Shown here: piece after piece, positions 10,375 to 21,925 of the stretch
How positions within the stretch are numbered: the first letter of the stretch is position 1
Layout: each line of letters begins with the position of its first letter
Assembly (NCBI GenBank): GCA_002238585.1
Contig: MPMQ01000004.1
Location: forward strand, 37,759-101,758
Source of the DNA: Kistimonas sp. bin40
Lineage (GTDB): Bacteria > Pseudomonadota > Gammaproteobacteria > Pseudomonadales > Endozoicomonadaceae
Length of the DNA stretch: 64,000 nucleotides
Direction: 5' to 3'
Made by a program: the position numbers and the translations under genes
The notes under the pieces: model-generated
Seen by the model: only the letters and a program-made list of their open reading frames with translations
Databases searched by the model: none
Told to the model about the DNA's origin: nothing

Positions 10375-10402
10375 CTTGAAATCGGAAAAAATTTCCCCAT
10401 AT
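10375..10402 (+). promoter_or_regulatory. Sigma-32 heat-shock promoter of hslVU
   Basis: CTTGAAA (10375-10381) and CCCCATAT (10395-10402) are separated by 13 bases. This matches the known sigma-32 pattern CTTGAAA...CCCCATNT essentially perfectly. It lies 36 bp before the TTG start of hslV, an operon known to be heat-shock controlled in E. coli. Confidence 0.85.
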
Positions 10403-10437
10403 CCCGACAATATGCACATGCACAGCAGGAGATTTTC

Positions 10438-10998
10438 TTGGAACAATTCAGAGGGACAACCATCCTGTCGGTACGCAGAGAGGGCAAGGTGGTTGTTGGT
10501 GGTGATGGTCAGGTGTCTCTGGGTGAGACAGTCATCAAAGGCAACGCCAGAAAAGTACGACGCCTGTACGGGAACCGGGTCATTGTGGGCTTTGCCGGAG
10601 GAACGGCAGATGCTTTCACCCTGTTCGAACGCTTTGAGGGGCAGCTGGAGACACACCATGGACAGCTGGTGCGCGCTGCTGTGGAACTGGCCAAGGACTG
10701 GCGTACAGACCGGGCCTTGCGACGACTGGAAGCCATGATGATTGTTGCTGACAGCAAAGCTTCCCTTATCATCACCGGCAATGGCGATGTCATGGAGCCC
10801 GTTGATGGCATACTGGCCATAGGCTCTGGCAGCAATTTTGCCCGTGCAGCTGCCTTGGCCCTTGCCGGAAACACAGAGCTGCCCGCGCGGGACATCGTGG
10901 AAAAAAGTCTCGGCATTGCCGGTGACATCTGCGTTTACACCAATCGCTGCCTGACTCTCGAAGAGCTGGACAGTGAAGATTTGCCGCCACAGAGTTGA
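10438..10998 (+). CDS. hslV: ATP-dependent protease peptidase subunit HslV
   Basis: Proteolytic dodecamer of the HslUV (ClpQY) protease, cytoplasmic. The start is TTG 10438, supported by AGGAGA six bases upstream and by the family N-terminus [14 protein letters not shown]; processing would expose the catalytic Thr at residue 7. Other matches are [53 protein letters not shown] and [10 protein letters not shown]. Length 186 is in the longer class of HslV. Eleven bases separate it from hslU, and the sigma-32 promoter upstream should drive both. Confidence 0.97.
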   Translation: MEQFRGTTILSVRREGKVVVGGDGQVSLGETVIKGNARKVRRLYGNRVIVGFAGGTADAFTLFERFEGQLETHHGQLVRAAVELAKDWRTDRALRRLEAMMIVADSKASLIITGNGDVMEPVDGILAIGSGSNFARAAALALAGNTELPARDIVEKSLGIAGDICVYTNRCLTLEELDSEDLPPQS

Positions 10999-11008
10999 GA
11001 TTTCCAGC

Positions 11009-12346
11009 ATGCCAGATATGAGTCCGCGCGACATCGTTCATGAACTGAATAAACACATCATTGGTCAGGAAAAAGCAAAACGCGCTGTAGCCGTTGCCCT
11101 GCGTAACCGCTGGCGGCGCATGCAGGTTGATCCACAACTGCGCAATGAAATAAGCCCCAAAAACATACTCATGATTGGACCGACCGGTGTTGGCAAGACG
11201 GAGATAGCCCGACGCCTGGCACGGCTGGCCGATGCGCCCTTCATAAAGGTAGAGGCCACCAAGTTCACTGAGGTCGGCTACGTCGGCAGAGATGTAGAGT
11301 CCATCATGCGCGACTTGATGGATGCAGCAGTCAAGATGCTGCGTGAACGGGCTTTGGAAAAAGTCCGGGACTCAGCCCGGGACGCCGCAGAAGAACGTAT
11401 TCTCGACGCCCTTCTTCCACCCGCACGCAGTTTCTCCGAAGAGAGCGAGTCACGGCAAGACCTCAGCAGTGCCCGTCAACTGTTCCGCAAAAAATTGCGT
11501 GAAGGTCAGTTGGACGAGAAGAAAATTGAAATAGAACTTCAGGAAGGTCATGCAGGCGTCGAGATTATGGCGCCTCCCGGTATGGAAGAAATGACGAACC
11601 AGCTGCAAAACCTGTTCTCCAGCATGCAGACTGGACGACGCCGGGCCCGCAAGCTGAAAGTAAAAGATGCCTTCAGACTGGTCAGGGACGAAGAGGCCGA
11701 AAAGCTGATCAACGACGAAGAACTCAAAATCCAGGCCATAGACGCCGTCGAACAAAATGGCATTGTGTTTCTGGACGAAGTGGATAAAGTTGCCAGGAGA
11801 GCTGGCAGCAGTAATGCCGACGTCTCACGCGAAGGCGTACAGCGCGACCTGCTTCCGCTGATCGAAGGATGCACCGTCAACACCAAGTACGGCATGATCA
11901 GAACAGACCACGTTTTGTTCATAGCATCAGGAGCCTTTCACCTGGCCAAGCCGTCTGATCTGATTCCTGAACTTCAGGGACGCCTCCCTATCCGGGTGGA
12001 GCTTGAGGCGCTGAGCACTGAGGATTTCCAGCGCATACTGGTCGAACCCGACGCCTCGCTGACCGAACAGTATCGAGCGTTGTTGGCAACGGAGAAGCTG
12101 GAGCTGGAGTTTTCGGAGGACGGCCTCAAGCGCATAGCCGAAGTCGCCTGGCATGTAAACGAACGCACCGAGAACATAGGTGCCAGGCGGCTGCACACAG
12201 TGCTGGAGCGCTTGCTGGAGGAGGTGTCATTTGAGGCAGACACCCTGGCGGAAGCCGGAGGCAAAGTACGCATTGATGCCGATTATGTCAACAAGCATCT
12301 TGGCGAACTGATCAAGGACGAAGACCTGAGCCGCTACATTCTTTAG
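11009..12346 (+). CDS. hslU: ATP-dependent protease ATPase subunit HslU
   Basis: AAA+ unfoldase that feeds HslV. ATG 11009 gives [20 protein letters not shown], aligned with known HslU starts; the longer frame from 10973 runs back into hslV. The 445-residue protein has Walker A GPTGVGKT at residues 57-64, the pore motif region [14 protein letters not shown], Walker B in [10 protein letters not shown], the I-domain rich in charged helices between them, sensor-2 region [13 protein letters not shown], and the C-terminal EDLSRYIL that docks into HslV. All key residues are intact. Confidence 0.97.
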   Translation: MPDMSPRDIVHELNKHIIGQEKAKRAVAVALRNRWRRMQVDPQLRNEISPKNILMIGPTGVGKTEIARRLARLADAPFIKVEATKFTEVGYVGRDVESIMRDLMDAAVKMLRERALEKVRDSARDAAEERILDALLPPARSFSEESESRQDLSSARQLFRKKLREGQLDEKKIEIELQEGHAGVEIMAPPGMEEMTNQLQNLFSSMQTGRRRARKLKVKDAFRLVRDEEAEKLINDEELKIQAIDAVEQNGIVFLDEVDKVARRAGSSNADVSREGVQRDLLPLIEGCTVNTKYGMIRTDHVLFIASGAFHLAKPSDLIPELQGRLPIRVELEALSTEDFQRILVEPDASLTEQYRALLATEKLELEFSEDGLKRIAEVAWHVNERTENIGARRLHTVLERLLEEVSFEADTLAEAGGKVRIDADYVNKHLGELIKDEDLSRYIL

Positions 12347-12457
12347 GGGGTGTTTGGCCAGAATTTATCTGTGTGCGTAATCGCAGCATCTGCCCGGCGA
12401 GAAAGAGCCCAAAGGCTGCCTCGTTTTTTCGTCCCTTGCGTAAGAAGATACTTCTTC

Positions 12458-13489
12458 ATGAAAGTTCTAGGCATAGAAACCTCCTGTGATGAAACCGGGC
12501 TGGCGATTTACGACAGCGAAGCTGGCTTGCTGGCCGATGCCCTGCACAGCCAGGCCGCCATGCATAACGCGTATGGCGGCGTGGTTCCCGAGCTGGCGTC
12601 CCGCGATCATATCCGGCACCTGATTCCCTTGCTGAACAAAGTCATGGCCCAAAGCCAATGCCAAAGCCAGGACATAACAGGTGTAGCTTATACGCGCGGG
12701 CCCGGCCTGATAGGCGCACTGCTGACCGGCTCTGTACTGGCCCGCAGCCTGGCCTGGACCCTGGGGGTGCCGGTTATCGGAGTGCACCACATGGAAGGCC
12801 ACCTTCTGGCCCCCATGCTGGAAGACAAGCCTCCTGCCTGGCCATTTGTCGCATTGCTGGTGTCCGGCGGGCACACGCAACTGATCGCAGCCGAAGAGCC
12901 CGGATGCTACCGGCTCCTGGGAGAGTCTGTAGATGACGCTGCCGGTGAAGCTTTTGACAAGGTGGCAACCCTGTTGGGACTGAGCTACCCGGGCGGCCCG
13001 CAAATAGCGGCACTGGCGGAGCAGGGGAATCAAGACCGCTTCCGATTTCCCCGCCCCATGACCGACCGCCCCGGCCTCGACTTCAGCTTCAGCGGTCTGA
13101 AAACCTTTACGCGAACCCGGATTGAAGAACAGGAAGGCCCTTGTGGTGGAGACCTTCAAACCCGCCAGGATATTGCCAGAGGATTTGAAGAGGCGGTGGT
13201 CGATACGCTGACAATCAAGTGCCGCCGCGCCTTGCGCCAAACAGGAATGAAACGGCTGGTCATTGCTGGAGGCGTCAGTGCCAACCGGCGCTTGAGACAA
13301 AGACTGGAAACCATGGCAACGGCAGAGGGCGCAGGCCTGTACTACGCACGCCCCGCCCTGTGCACCGACAACGGAGCCATGATCGCCTATGCCGGCTGCC
13401 AACGCCTGTTGGCTGGCGAGCAGGATCCTGCTGATGCTGCTCCCCGGCCGCGCTGGCCGCTGACCGAAGTCGGCAGGATTCCCGCATGA
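12458..13489 (+). CDS. tsaD: tRNA N6-adenosine threonylcarbamoyltransferase TsaD
   Basis: Transfers threonylcarbamoyl to A37 of ANN-decoding tRNAs, with TsaB and TsaE. ATG 12458 gives the family start [19 protein letters not shown]; the open frame back to 12350 adds no conserved sequence. Landmarks are the metal-binding [48 protein letters not shown] and the C-terminal [14 protein letters not shown]. Length 343 is normal. The stop overlaps folB by four bases. In many gammaproteobacteria tsaD and folB are neighbours, though often divergent; here they are co-directional. Confidence 0.97.
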   Translation: MKVLGIETSCDETGLAIYDSEAGLLADALHSQAAMHNAYGGVVPELASRDHIRHLIPLLNKVMAQSQCQSQDITGVAYTRGPGLIGALLTGSVLARSLAWTLGVPVIGVHHMEGHLLAPMLEDKPPAWPFVALLVSGGHTQLIAAEEPGCYRLLGESVDDAAGEAFDKVATLLGLSYPGGPQIAALAEQGNQDRFRFPRPMTDRPGLDFSFSGLKTFTRTRIEEQEGPCGGDLQTRQDIARGFEEAVVDTLTIKCRRALRQTGMKRLVIAGGVSANRRLRQRLETMATAEGAGLYYARPALCTDNGAMIAYAGCQRLLAGEQDPADAAPRPRWPLTEVGRIPA

Positions 13490-13902
13490 CCACCACGCCG
13501 GAGCCACACTCCTGTGATAAAATCCTGATCTCGGACCTGCACCTGGAGACCATTATTGGCCTGTACCCTCAGGAGCGAAGAAGGCCCCAGCCACTGATTA
13601 TTGACATAGAGCTGGGAACGAACTTCACGCCGGTTTTTGACAGCGACGACTTGTCGCAAACGCTTGACTACGCGACCATCAAGCAGCATGTGCACAGGCT
13701 GTGCATGGACCGCCGTTTTGACCTGCTTGAAAGTCTGGCCGGCTACCTGCTCAGAAATCTGTTTGCCTCTTTCCCCGCCCTCTGGATCCGTCTGACAATA
13801 CGCAAGCCTCAGGCGTTACAGGATGCCATGGCTGGTATCGAGACTTTTCGGACACGAGAGCAAATGGGGGTGCCATTTACGCAAAACACCGGACAGAGCT
13901 GA
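13486..13902 (+). CDS. folB: Dihydroneopterin aldolase family protein
   Basis: Folate-pathway enzyme that cleaves 7,8-dihydroneopterin to 6-hydroxymethyl-dihydropterin. The 138 residues show the tunnel-fold signature: [51 protein letters not shown] with the pterin-contacting Glu, and [12 protein letters not shown]. The N-terminal ten residues ([10 protein letters not shown]) and the C-terminal tail extend slightly past typical FolB. FolX, the dihydroneopterin-triphosphate epimerase, shares the fold and cannot be fully excluded. It is translationally coupled to tsaD; folE, which acts earlier in the pathway, is far away at 47.7 kb. Confidence 0.88.
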   Translation: MTTTPEPHSCDKILISDLHLETIIGLYPQERRRPQPLIIDIELGTNFTPVFDSDDLSQTLDYATIKQHVHRLCMDRRFDLLESLAGYLLRNLFASFPALWIRLTIRKPQALQDAMAGIETFRTREQMGVPFTQNTGQS

Positions 13903-13987
13903 ACAGAAAGTCCCGATCCGCAGCATAAGAGAACACCAACAACAGAGATTCACGCTCATCTGCCGCCGCCTTTGTCTGCTGTTCTTT

Positions 13988-14605
13988 TCAAACAACATGA
14001 TAAAGACGACACATCACCTGACCAACGGCTTTTTCTTTCCAAAGCTTCCATCGTTGCGGCAGCAGAGCTTGAGGCAGATCGCGCTCCGACTCAACATAAA
14101 TGACAGCATCCCGTGCCAGGCAGGCAGAAACATGCAATTGCTCGCTGACTGATGCAATAAACCCTTTTCCAAAGGGGGGATCAAGGAAAACCAGGTCGAA
14201 AGGCTGACCTGTGTACTGAGTCAGCCATGACAGGGCATCAGTACAAATCACTTGAGCCCGGGTACACTCAAGCTCGACCAGGTTAGCGCGCAAGGTTTGG
14301 CAGGCTGGGCTGGACAACTCCAGGAAGGTGGCACAGTCTGCTCCGCGCGACAAGGCTTCAAGACCCAGCGCCCCCGTTCCGGCAAAGGCATCCAGGCAAC
14401 GCGCGCCTTCGAACAATCCCCCAAGCCAGTTACAAACCATTTCCCTGGCTCTGTCAGGAGTCGGCCGCAACCCTTCAGCAGCGGCAATACAAAGACGCCT
14501 GCTGCGCCAACCACCGCCAACTATACGCAGACGTCCCTGCTCTGTGCGAGAAGAAGCATTGCGACTGGAAGGACACTTTTTACCGGCGGAAGAACGCGGT
14601 GGCAT
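13988..14605 (-). CDS. rsmD: 16S rRNA (guanine-966-N2)-methyltransferase
   Basis: Methylates G966 of 16S rRNA using S-adenosylmethionine. The 205 residues have a short basic, Ser-rich N-terminal tail, then LRIVGGGWRSRRL, RPTPDRAREMVCNWL, the SAM-binding DAFAGTGALGLEALSRGA, and the catalytic LVFLDPPFGKG. Length is normal. It is convergent with folB; the 85 bp between shows no gene and no obvious terminator. Confidence 0.94.
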   Translation of the reverse strand: MPPRSSAGKKCPSSRNASSRTEQGRLRIVGGGWRSRRLCIAAAEGLRPTPDRAREMVCNWLGGLFEGARCLDAFAGTGALGLEALSRGADCATFLELSSPACQTLRANLVELECTRAQVICTDALSWLTQYTGQPFDLVFLDPPFGKGFIASVSEQLHVSACLARDAVIYVESERDLPQALLPQRWKLWKEKAVGQVMCRLYHVV

Positions 14606-14814
14606 GGCAGACTCCAGAATTCAACCTCCAGCAGCGCAGCTGCATAAACATGTCTCCATCACTCCTCACTGATACTCCGGCCCCATGCTCATTGCCTTCC
14701 GGCTCGAAATCGAGACCACTCACCCGAACAAGCCACCGCCGCACGCAGCAGCTTCAGGCCTGCCGGGGAATCCAAAGTTGACATCCTTCTCCCCCGATCT
14801 TCCGACACTCAATG

Positions 14815-16236
14815 TCAAAAAGGCAGGCTGCGCGGAGTACGAGGAAATGGAATCAGATCACGAATATTGTTTACACCTGTGACATATCCCAGCAAACGCT
14901 CAAATCCCAGGCCAAAACCAGCATGAGGCACAGTTCCATAACGACGCAGATCACGGTACCAGCTGTAATCATCCTTGTTCAGCCCCCCGGCAGCCATCCG
15001 TGCATCCAACACAGCCAAACGCTCTTCACGCTGACTTCCGCCCACCAACTCTCCCATCCCTGGAACGAGAACATCCATGGCAGCTACCGTTTTTTCGTCA
15101 TCGTTCAGTCGCATATAAAAAGGCCGACTCCCAGCAGGATAGTCAGTGACAATCAGCGGCCCCCCAATGTGCTCCTCTGCCAGAAAGCGCTCGTGCTCAG
15201 ACTGCAGGTCTGCTCCCCACTCAACAGGATGCTCAAAGGAGCGCCCCGACTTCTGTAAAAGCGTGACCGCTTCTGTGTAAGTCATCTGCACGAACCGCGC
15301 CTTACACAAACTTTCCAGCCGGTCCACGACGTTTTTGTCAACTCGCTTCTTAAAGAAAGCCATGTCGTCAGCTCGCTGCTCAAGCAAGTCCTTGCAAACA
15401 GACCTGAGAAGCTCCGACGCCAGCTCGGCCAGAACACCCAGGTCAGCGAAAGCCAGCTCGGGCTCCACCATCCAGAACTCCGAAAGGTGGCGACTGGTGT
15501 TTGAATTTTCAGCACGGAAAGTCGGTCCGAAGGTATAGACCTTACCCATGCAACAAGCCAGGGCCTCAGCATTCAGCTGACCGGACACAGTCAAAAAAGC
15601 GGGACGACCGAAAAAATCTTCCCGAAAATCAACCTCTCCCTTGTCATTACGGGGCGGCTTGTCCAGATTGAGCGTGGACACCCGAAACATCTCACCCGCC
15701 CCTTCACAATCCGAGGCCGTGATCACTGGCGTATTGACCCAGATAAAACCATGGCGATCAAAAAAATCATGGATCGCCATGGTTGCGGCATGACGTACAC
15801 GATTCACTGCGCCCATAAGTTGAGTACGGGAACGCAAATGAGCATATTCACGCAAATGCTCCATCGTGTGACGCTTGGGCTGCATGGGGTAGGTTTCAGG
15901 ATCATCCACCCACCCCAACACCTCCACGGCCACAGCCTGTATCTCCCAGTCCTGACCTTTTGCAGGCGAGGGAACAAGCGTCCCTTGTACATGAAGGCTA
16001 CAGCCGGCGGTCAGCCTCTGGATATCGGTCGTATAGTTGGCAAGGTCGTCAGTGACTACCACCTGTATCGCATCCAGGCAGCTACCATCCTGCAAGCTCA
16101 GAAAAGACAGGCCGGAGCGAGAATCACGACGGGTACGAACCCACCCGTACAAACTGACAGGCCCATCTTTGGGCGTCTGACCGCGCAGCAGATCAGCAAC
16201 AGACGTGCGGGCGGCAAGGGAAAGCAGATTACGCAT
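14815..16236 (-). CDS. asnS: Asparaginyl-tRNA synthetase
   Basis: Class IIb aminoacyl-tRNA synthetase. The 473 residues comprise an N-terminal OB-fold anticodon-binding domain (about 15-120, [25 protein letters not shown]) and the catalytic core. Motif 2 is [21 protein letters not shown] and motif 3 is [15 protein letters not shown], followed by [12 protein letters not shown] at the C-terminus. Start ATG 16236 agrees with family length (E. coli 466). It reads away from the region to its right and towards rsmD, with 209 bp between. Confidence 0.97.
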   Translation of the reverse strand: MRNLLSLAARTSVADLLRGQTPKDGPVSLYGWVRTRRDSRSGLSFLSLQDGSCLDAIQVVVTDDLANYTTDIQRLTAGCSLHVQGTLVPSPAKGQDWEIQAVAVEVLGWVDDPETYPMQPKRHTMEHLREYAHLRSRTQLMGAVNRVRHAATMAIHDFFDRHGFIWVNTPVITASDCEGAGEMFRVSTLNLDKPPRNDKGEVDFREDFFGRPAFLTVSGQLNAEALACCMGKVYTFGPTFRAENSNTSRHLSEFWMVEPELAFADLGVLAELASELLRSVCKDLLEQRADDMAFFKKRVDKNVVDRLESLCKARFVQMTYTEAVTLLQKSGRSFEHPVEWGADLQSEHERFLAEEHIGGPLIVTDYPAGSRPFYMRLNDDEKTVAAMDVLVPGMGELVGGSQREERLAVLDARMAAGGLNKDDYSWYRDLRRYGTVPHAGFGLGFERLLGYVTGVNNIRDLIPFPRTPRSLPF

Positions 16237-17017
16237 GGACTGCAGAGTTCAACCTGGGACTGGATGACAGAAAAAAAAGAAACCGAGCCCGGTTCAGACA
16301 AGTGCACATCAGAACGAGCCCGCATAGCAAGAACAAACCCGCATAGTATACAGCGTCCTCCCGGCAGCCAACAGCCACAAGAGACACCTGCTATACCCGT
16401 CAAGAAAAATTGTTCAGCAGTCAACGGCAACGCCTGCCAGAATACTCGAAAACGGCCAACGCGGCTGATCGGACGAACCGGAAATGAAACACGGCCTTGC
16501 GCGCCTTCTGCTCACAAGCAAAAGCGGCTCATTCGGCCTGCCCCTCTTCCGGACCTGATGAACCAGTGATGGCCTGGCTGCTTCACCGGCAACCTTCGGG
16601 ATCTGTGTCGCCGGAAACTCTAGCGGAAGCTCCGGGGCAGATTCTGCGGATACCGTTCCTCAACAGTCGTGTGCTCTTCCCGAGCTGGCCTGCAATAACA
16701 GCAGCTACAATAGCCAGGCTTTCCTGGCTTCACTGATGCCGCCCTACATCAAGAAAAAACTTGCAGTGCAACACCTCTATTCAAGTCCAAACCTTGCTGA
16801 ACACGCATCTGAATATTCTCCACAACACAGCGCCACCAAATCGCTCGCACATCCGGCTTGCTGTGGTTGTGAACCCTGTCGGCCCTCACTCTCAGGTCCA
16901 TCCTGCCGGGTAAAGCTGCACGACGATTTTTCAGCGTCAACAAGCCGCTATCAAAACCTTTTGCATTCAGCCCCCGGAAAGGACGGCTCAGCGCAGGTTA
17001 TCGTCATTCGTTATTCA
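16237..17017. other. Gene-poor spacer upstream of asnS
   Basis: About 780 bp between the asnS start and the chitinase terminator. It must hold the asnS promoter. The small ORFs (for example 16497-16736 plus, 16749-16943 minus) have no start site or recognisable family sequence, so I call no gene. Confidence 0.5.
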
Positions 17018-17018
17018 C

Positions 17019-17053
17019 AAAAAAATGGCCAACCCCAAAACCGGGGTTGGCCA
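17019..17053 (-). terminator. Rho-independent terminator of the chitinase gene
   Basis: An 11-bp perfect stem, TGGCCAACCCC at 17026-17036 with GGGGTTGGCCA at 17043-17053, closes a 6-base loop. Read on the minus strand it is followed by seven T (A-run 17019-17025). It lies 43 bp past the chitinase stop. Confidence 0.93.
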
Positions 17054-17095
17054 TAGCAAACGGGCTGCAACCTCTTTTTTCAGCCCTTCAGCTGA

Positions 17096-20000
17096 CTACA
17101 AAGACAAGTCCACATCGAAGTGCTGCTGCACACAACGGCCGTAATCACCAGTGTTCAGAGCAGAGAAGGCTGTCTGGTAGCCTACCAGCTGGCAAGCAAA
17201 AGTCTGCCCTTCTGGCTTGCTGGGATCAAAGCCCCAATCTTGTTCCCAGTAGATAGCCAGTGCGCCAGCACCTTCGTTGGCAAACTGAAGCATGTTCTTG
17301 CAGCCCAGCACTTCCTGCTCTGGCACAGGAACGCCCAGATGAGCGGCAAACGATCGATAGTAGGAAATGCGATTTTGCGACTGAGCCACTTCAACAGAGC
17401 CCCCGCACTCAACACCACCATTTATCACCTGCGTAGTCACACCAAAACCTGGCACAAGCCCCGAGTCCCGATCATGGGCATTAGGCTGCCAGGTTCCATC
17501 GACTATGTGCAGCATGGAAGGCTTGGGTGGTTGCGGGTAAACGAAGAAAAACACGGCACTGGCAAGATTGTACCAGGTATCGGCCACTTGCTCCGGGTTA
17601 TCCAGAAGAGTGCGCACGTCACCTGTCATCGCCAGCGAAAAAGGACCGTAGTTGTAGTTGTAGCTCAGCTGCTTGGCACCCCGACCAAAATAGCTTTTGA
17701 ATGTGCCATCACTGAAGGTACCACAAGGCCAGGCTTCCCCTTGCCACACGGAGGGATTGCACTCACCGTTGTAGCCATTACGCGCGTTTTCAGCCCATCC
17801 GAGTTCACGTACGTGCACCAGGCCTTGCCTCCACTCCGGCTCGTCCCAGTGGGCGGTGTGTCCCCCCGTTTCCTGAGTAAAGTGTGCGAACATGGTAGCC
17901 AGCGCCTTACGGCAAATGGCATCGCTGTCACGTCCGTCAGTGTAAGAGCCACAGAAGGCCGGGAATTTTCCTACAGCCCGCAGGAAATTGGTATAGGTAT
18001 ACTCCGGACTGCGACGCGGAAACAAGAACTCCCACGCAGCTGCATCCACCAAGGCTTCGACACGACGCACATTATCAGGATTTCCGGCTCGCAGAGGCTC
18101 AATTCTGTTTACCTCTGCATTATCCAGGGTCGCAACAGACTGACGCACCAGACGCAACAACTGCCCTTCGGTCAATGCTGCTTCGGCGGCATCCAGATCA
18201 GCCTGGGAGATACGATAAGCAACGCTACTCTCACCTGCGTTTGCGTCTGCACCAGCTACAACACTGTCAGCAGGGTCAGAATCCGCCACTGGCAAGACAC
18301 CGACCTCTGGATCGGCTGACTCCCGAGGGGCGTCAGAAGGATCAACTACCGTCCCCACATCGGCAGAAGCTCCCAGATCTTCCCAAGGACCCCACTGCTC
18401 CGTACCAGGCACATTGTTACGCGTCCACCACTTGGCCTGATAAACACGCCCCTGAAAGCTGACCAGCTCACCACCGGTGTAAATAGCGTCTGCATCCCAG
18501 GCAGCCTGACCAATCTGTGCAACTGGATTAGCTGGTGCAACTGGATTAACTGGCGCAACCGGATCAGCTGGTGCAACTGGATTAACTGGCGCAACCGGAT
18601 CAGCGGGTGCAACCGGATCAGCTGGTGCAACCGGATCAGCTGGTGCAACCGAATCAGCGGGTACAACCGGATCAGCGGGTACAACCGGATCAGCTGGTGC
18701 AACCGGATCAGCTGGTGCAACCGGATCAGTCACCGCTTCACCTGGCGCTGCAGGCTGTTGCTCATCCCAGGGACCCCATTGCTCTGTACCAGGCACATTG
18801 CCCTGGGTCCACCATTTGGCCTGATAAACAACGCCGTTGTAATTGACAAGCTCTCCTCCTGTATAGACGGCAGCCCTGTCCCACAAAGCCACGCCGACCG
18901 AGCTTGCAGTTCCACCCGCATCACCATCCTCGGGCATAACATCGTCAACGACAGGTTGTATCGCGTTATCGCCGGGCTGATCTTCAGGCGACGCAGGCTG
19001 CGGAGGCAGGGCAGCAGGCGGTACACGACCTTTGTAAAAACCGTCATAGACAACATCCAGCAACTCCGTTCCTTTCAAAGGAGCGTCCGCAGTCACTTCC
19101 CAGAAGATGATGCCTCCGAGCCGATTCTGGTTAACATACGCAACCTTTTGCCCAACCGAGCGCGTGTCATCATAGGTATACATCTCCCCCCTGGAGGCGC
19201 TGTACAGATAGGGGGCCTGAGCGACATCATCGTAGTACTTGACAAAGTCCGGGCTGGCCTCGAGTTCTTTCACATGCCAGTAAGGGTTAACGCCTCCGGC
19301 ACGACCACCATCCCAGATGCCATCGGCTCCGCCACTGGCTCCAGCAAACAGCCCAGGCAACGCATTGATTTTCTCTTCTGCCCTGACACCTTTCCAACCA
19401 CGGGAATAGAAGGCAGCCCCTACAACCAGCTTGCTGGCAGGCACTCCTTTCTGGCGAAAGTGATTTATGGAATCATCGATACTCAATGCTGCTACAGGAG
19501 CATCTGGTCGGCTGTAAAGTGCGGTCTGGTGGTTGGTGACATTTTCCCAGGCACCGTGCAGGTCATAGGTCATCACATTGACAAAATCGAGATACTGGGC
19601 GTAGTCGACCGGATCCGTTTTATCAATCAGGTTTTTGTTGGCACTGACGGCAGCTGTCAGTTGGTAGTAGGTTTTATCTTCAGCACCAGCGACATCCAGC
19701 GCCCGGCGCAACTCTCTCAGCAACAGGGTGAAGGTTTGTCCTTCCGAGTCGTCCCCCCTGGGTGTGCCTTGATCATTGGGGTTGTCAACTGTATCGCCCT
19801 GGCGCCGTAATCCGGGAAACTCCCAGTCAACATCCACACCGTCGAAATGCCACTCCCGGACAAAATCGACGACACTGCTTGCAAACTTCTCGCGGGCCGC
19901 CTGGGTTGCTGCTACATCACGGAAGTTGGCTGACTGGGACCAGCCACCAAGCGATATCATAAAGCTGGTCTCAGGATACTGGGACTCCAGTTTTTTGAAC

Positions 20001-20350
20001 TGCCCCAAAGCGCCCTTATAAGCGCTGTCGTAGGCTTCTCCGAACTGCTGAGCGATACCTGTAGCAGCCCAGTCGTCAAAAACTGCAATTTTACCGTTTC
20101 TGATAGTGGCAAAGGCATAATTGACATGCGTCATCTTGCCTATGGCCATATCAGCAGGGTTGTACATCTTGTGTCCGGAATAAACCCCCCACTCCGGGTA
20201 ATAGCCAACAATTTTTTTCATGGAGGCAACCGCCTCCTTGTCCGGCGAAGGCGACGCTATAGAGGCCAGCGCGCTGACTGCCCCCATAGAGCTACACGCC
20301 AACAGGCCAGACAAAGCAAATCCTGTAAAGAAACTTATTTTTTTTGCCAT
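17096..20350 (-). CDS. Bimodular exported chitinase, GH18-CBM-CBM-GH19
   Basis: ATG 20350 ([10 protein letters not shown]) is preceded by AAGGACGG at suitable spacing; the frame upstream adds nothing. The 1084 residues read: signal sequence with LLAC lipobox-like site at 16-19, so possibly a lipoprotein; GH18 barrel about 45-440 with SLGG at 133-136 and DGVDVDWE at 170-177, Glu177 being the catalytic acid; chitin-binding domain at 488-530; a Pro/Ala/Asp repeat linker about 542-612; a second chitin-binding domain at 617-656; and a GH19 lysozyme-like domain about 770-1080 with FTQETGG (Glu827 the expected acid), [16 protein letters not shown] and a Cys-rich C-terminus. GH18 retains and GH19 inverts configuration, so the fusion joins unrelated chitinase mechanisms. 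Both active sites look intact. It ends at a strong terminator, so it is probably monocistronic. Confidence 0.95.
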   Translation of the reverse strand: MAKKISFFTGFALSGLLACSSMGAVSALASIASPSPDKEAVASMKKIVGYYPEWGVYSGHKMYNPADMAIGKMTHVNYAFATIRNGKIAVFDDWAATGIAQQFGEAYDSAYKGALGQFKKLESQYPETSFMISLGGWSQSANFRDVAATQAAREKFASSVVDFVREWHFDGVDVDWEFPGLRRQGDTVDNPNDQGTPRGDDSEGQTFTLLLRELRRALDVAGAEDKTYYQLTAAVSANKNLIDKTDPVDYAQYLDFVNVMTYDLHGAWENVTNHQTALYSRPDAPVAALSIDDSINHFRQKGVPASKLVVGAAFYSRGWKGVRAEEKINALPGLFAGASGGADGIWDGGRAGGVNPYWHVKELEASPDFVKYYDDVAQAPYLYSASRGEMYTYDDTRSVGQKVAYVNQNRLGGIIFWEVTADAPLKGTELLDVVYDGFYKGRVPPAALPPQPASPEDQPGDNAIQPVVDDVMPEDGDAGGTASSVGVALWDRAAVYTGGELVNYNGVVYQAKWWTQGNVPGTEQWGPWDEQQPAAPGEAVTDPVAPADPVAPADPVVPADPVVPADSVAPADPVAPADPVAPADPVAPVNPVAPADPVAPVNPVAPANPVAQIGQAAWDADAIYTGGELVSFQGRVYQAKWWTRNNVPGTEQWGPWEDLGASADVGTVVDPSDAPRESADPEVGVLPVADSDPADSVVAGADANAGESSVAYRISQADLDAAEAALTEGQLLRLVRQSVATLDNAEVNRIEPLRAGNPDNVRRVEALVDAAAWEFLFPRRSPEYTYTNFLRAVGKFPAFCGSYTDGRDSDAICRKALATMFAHFTQETGGHTAHWDEPEWRQGLVHVRELGWAENARNGYNGECNPSVWQGEAWPCGTFSDGTFKSYFGRGAKQLSYNYNYGPFSLAMTGDVRTLLDNPEQVADTWYNLASAVFFFVYPQPPKPSMLHIVDGTWQPNAHDRDSGLVPGFGVTTQVINGGVECGGSVEVAQSQNRISYYRSFAAHLGVPVPEQEVLGCKNMLQFANEGAGALAIYWEQDWGFDPSKPEGQTFACQLVGYQTAFSALNTGDYGRCVQQHFDVDLSL
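18516..18730 (-). repeat. 18-bp tandem repeats coding the chitinase linker
   Basis: About a dozen copies of an 18-bp unit (GGATCAGCTGGTGCAACC on the plus strand, with ATTAGC/ATTAAC variants) encode repeated Ala-Asp-Pro-Val-x-Pro between the two chitin-binding domains. Copy number is likely to vary by slippage. Confidence 0.92.
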
Positions 20351-20901
20351 ACACATCCGTCCTTGGAACAACAACCACCTACAGAGCAGGCCTTAAAGAG
20401 GCATTTGTCCATTACCTTGCGCATAAACCAAGGTTTCAGCTACCTGCCTTGCTACCAGCACTGCTACCTACTGCATTTTTCTCGAAAAACACACTCACAC
20501 ACGGGCCCGGGAACACAAGCGTCACACTAGTTGGGCCAGCTCCACGTAACAACAAAAGGGAGCCCGAACGGCACATACAACCAGAAGTCTCGTGAACCCG
20601 AGCCCGAATCCGAACAACTGAGGGAAGCACAGATCAAGGATAGCCATGGACACTGCAAAAAAACCGTCAAAATACAATCGCATCACAGCACAAAACCAGA
20701 CGCACCCGCAGCACCCATACAGATTCAGTCATTCAACAGCATGCGTCTGTTTGCAACCAGTCCAGACAAGGCTTGATGTCTGTACGAAATCACGGTTAAA
20801 GCAACGAAAAACTACTCGAACCACCCTCCCAAACGGGTGCCGCTTGTACTACAACATGCGCCCGGTGGCGGTGTGTTTCTGCTGCAAGCGTGATTGAGTG
20901 A
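20351..20901. other. Chitinase upstream region, no gene seen
   Basis: 550 bp holding the chitinase promoter. Short plus-strand ORFs (20344-20595, 20531-20776) have no recognisable content. Confidence 0.45.
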
Positions 20902-21162
20902 ACATGCCTACACTGGATAAAAAACTTACCTGCTCTCACAGATGTTCGTTGGGAACAGCAGGGATCAGAATGCACTGCAAAAATTCTCGCAGCCGGCATT
21001 AATGCCATTTCAGATGAAGACTGGCAACATTGTCATCCTTATATTGAGAGAAGAAACTCTTCAAACATTAAATTCGATGTGATCTTGCGCAAGAAAAAAA
21101 CCGCACCTAAAGACGATCAACTTGTATTTCTGCAAATTAACGATCGAGAAGAAACAAAATGA
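20902..21162 (+). pseudogene. Coding-like remnant of an unknown gene
   Basis: An 86-codon open stretch without an ATG follows a TGA at 20899-20901 and ends at TGA 21160. Its translation (WIKNLPALTDVRW..., ISDEDWQHCHPYIERRN..., DVILRKKKTAPKDD..., LQINDREETK) has normal protein composition and AT-richer codons than its surroundings. I do not recognise the family. It looks like the 3' end of a decayed gene. Confidence 0.4.
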
Positions 21163-21925
21163 AAAAAACTCAGGCCACCAACCTCAACCGAAATGTCCTG
21201 ACGCCGGAACAACCGCTGCATGCAAAACGATAGACCTTCTTCATTGATCAAATTCTGGACAACCACACCAAAACCATCCGAAACCAACCAAAGGGTTGCA
21301 CGCACCTTACAACAAAAAATAGCGTCTTGGGAGACAGCCAGCTCAAAGGCCTGAACAGAAATACACAAAGATGCGGATTCAATACAAGCACAGCGGAGCG
21401 GCCGTTGCGTTTTTCTATAGATGAACTCGCGCTGCCTGATGCCGCAGCGTATCCGCAAGATCACAGCTTGTAGCAGGTTTCGCGGAGAGCTCAGAATGCA
21501 TGATAGACGGCCAATTTTCTGACGCCTGGCAAGCAGCAACTCTGTTACCGATTCAGGTGACGCAGTAACACACATCCTTGAATTTCTCCGGCGCGACTCC
21601 CAAAGCAGGCGCGCGAATATTAAGCTGCATTGGCCAGAACTCGTCCGGCACCCACTGTCGCGCTCCCAGCGGGAAGAGGATCGACGGCTCTGAAAACACA
21701 AGATGGAATCCAGATCGCACCATCCGGGAAACTCTAAAGCATGAAAGGTATGCATCTGACGACAGACACTCCCTGACGACCTGTCCACCAGCTGCAATCG
21801 CTTGCATGCAAAACAGACGGCTTTTTCCTCCTTCTTTTTTTTCTTTCGCTATACTGGGCGTGCTCTCAGCAAGATCAAGAAGTCATTGGGGGCTGTGCGG
21901 CGAATGTTTTTTGAGGAGATTTCCG
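21163..21925. other. Gene-poor region before the IHF-like gene
   Basis: About 760 bp. The minus-strand ORF 21553-21807 has plausible sequence (for example WVPDEFWPMQLNIRAPALG) but no start site or known family; it may be another relic. A TATACT element near 21851 could be the -10 of the following gene. Confidence 0.35.

Noticed and set aside
15751..16569. 272-residue plus-strand ORF over the 5' end of asnS
   Set aside because: It is antisense to well-conserved AsnRS sequence and has no family features.
18516..18730. Short tandem repeats as a possible CRISPR or origin iteron
   Set aside because: The 18-bp units are in frame and encode the Ala-Asp-Pro-Val linker of the chitinase.
21117..21797. 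226-residue minus-strand ORF
   Set aside because: No start site and unusual composition rich in Ser/Arg/Cys. It overlaps another minus-strand ORF in a different frame, and neither shows a known family.
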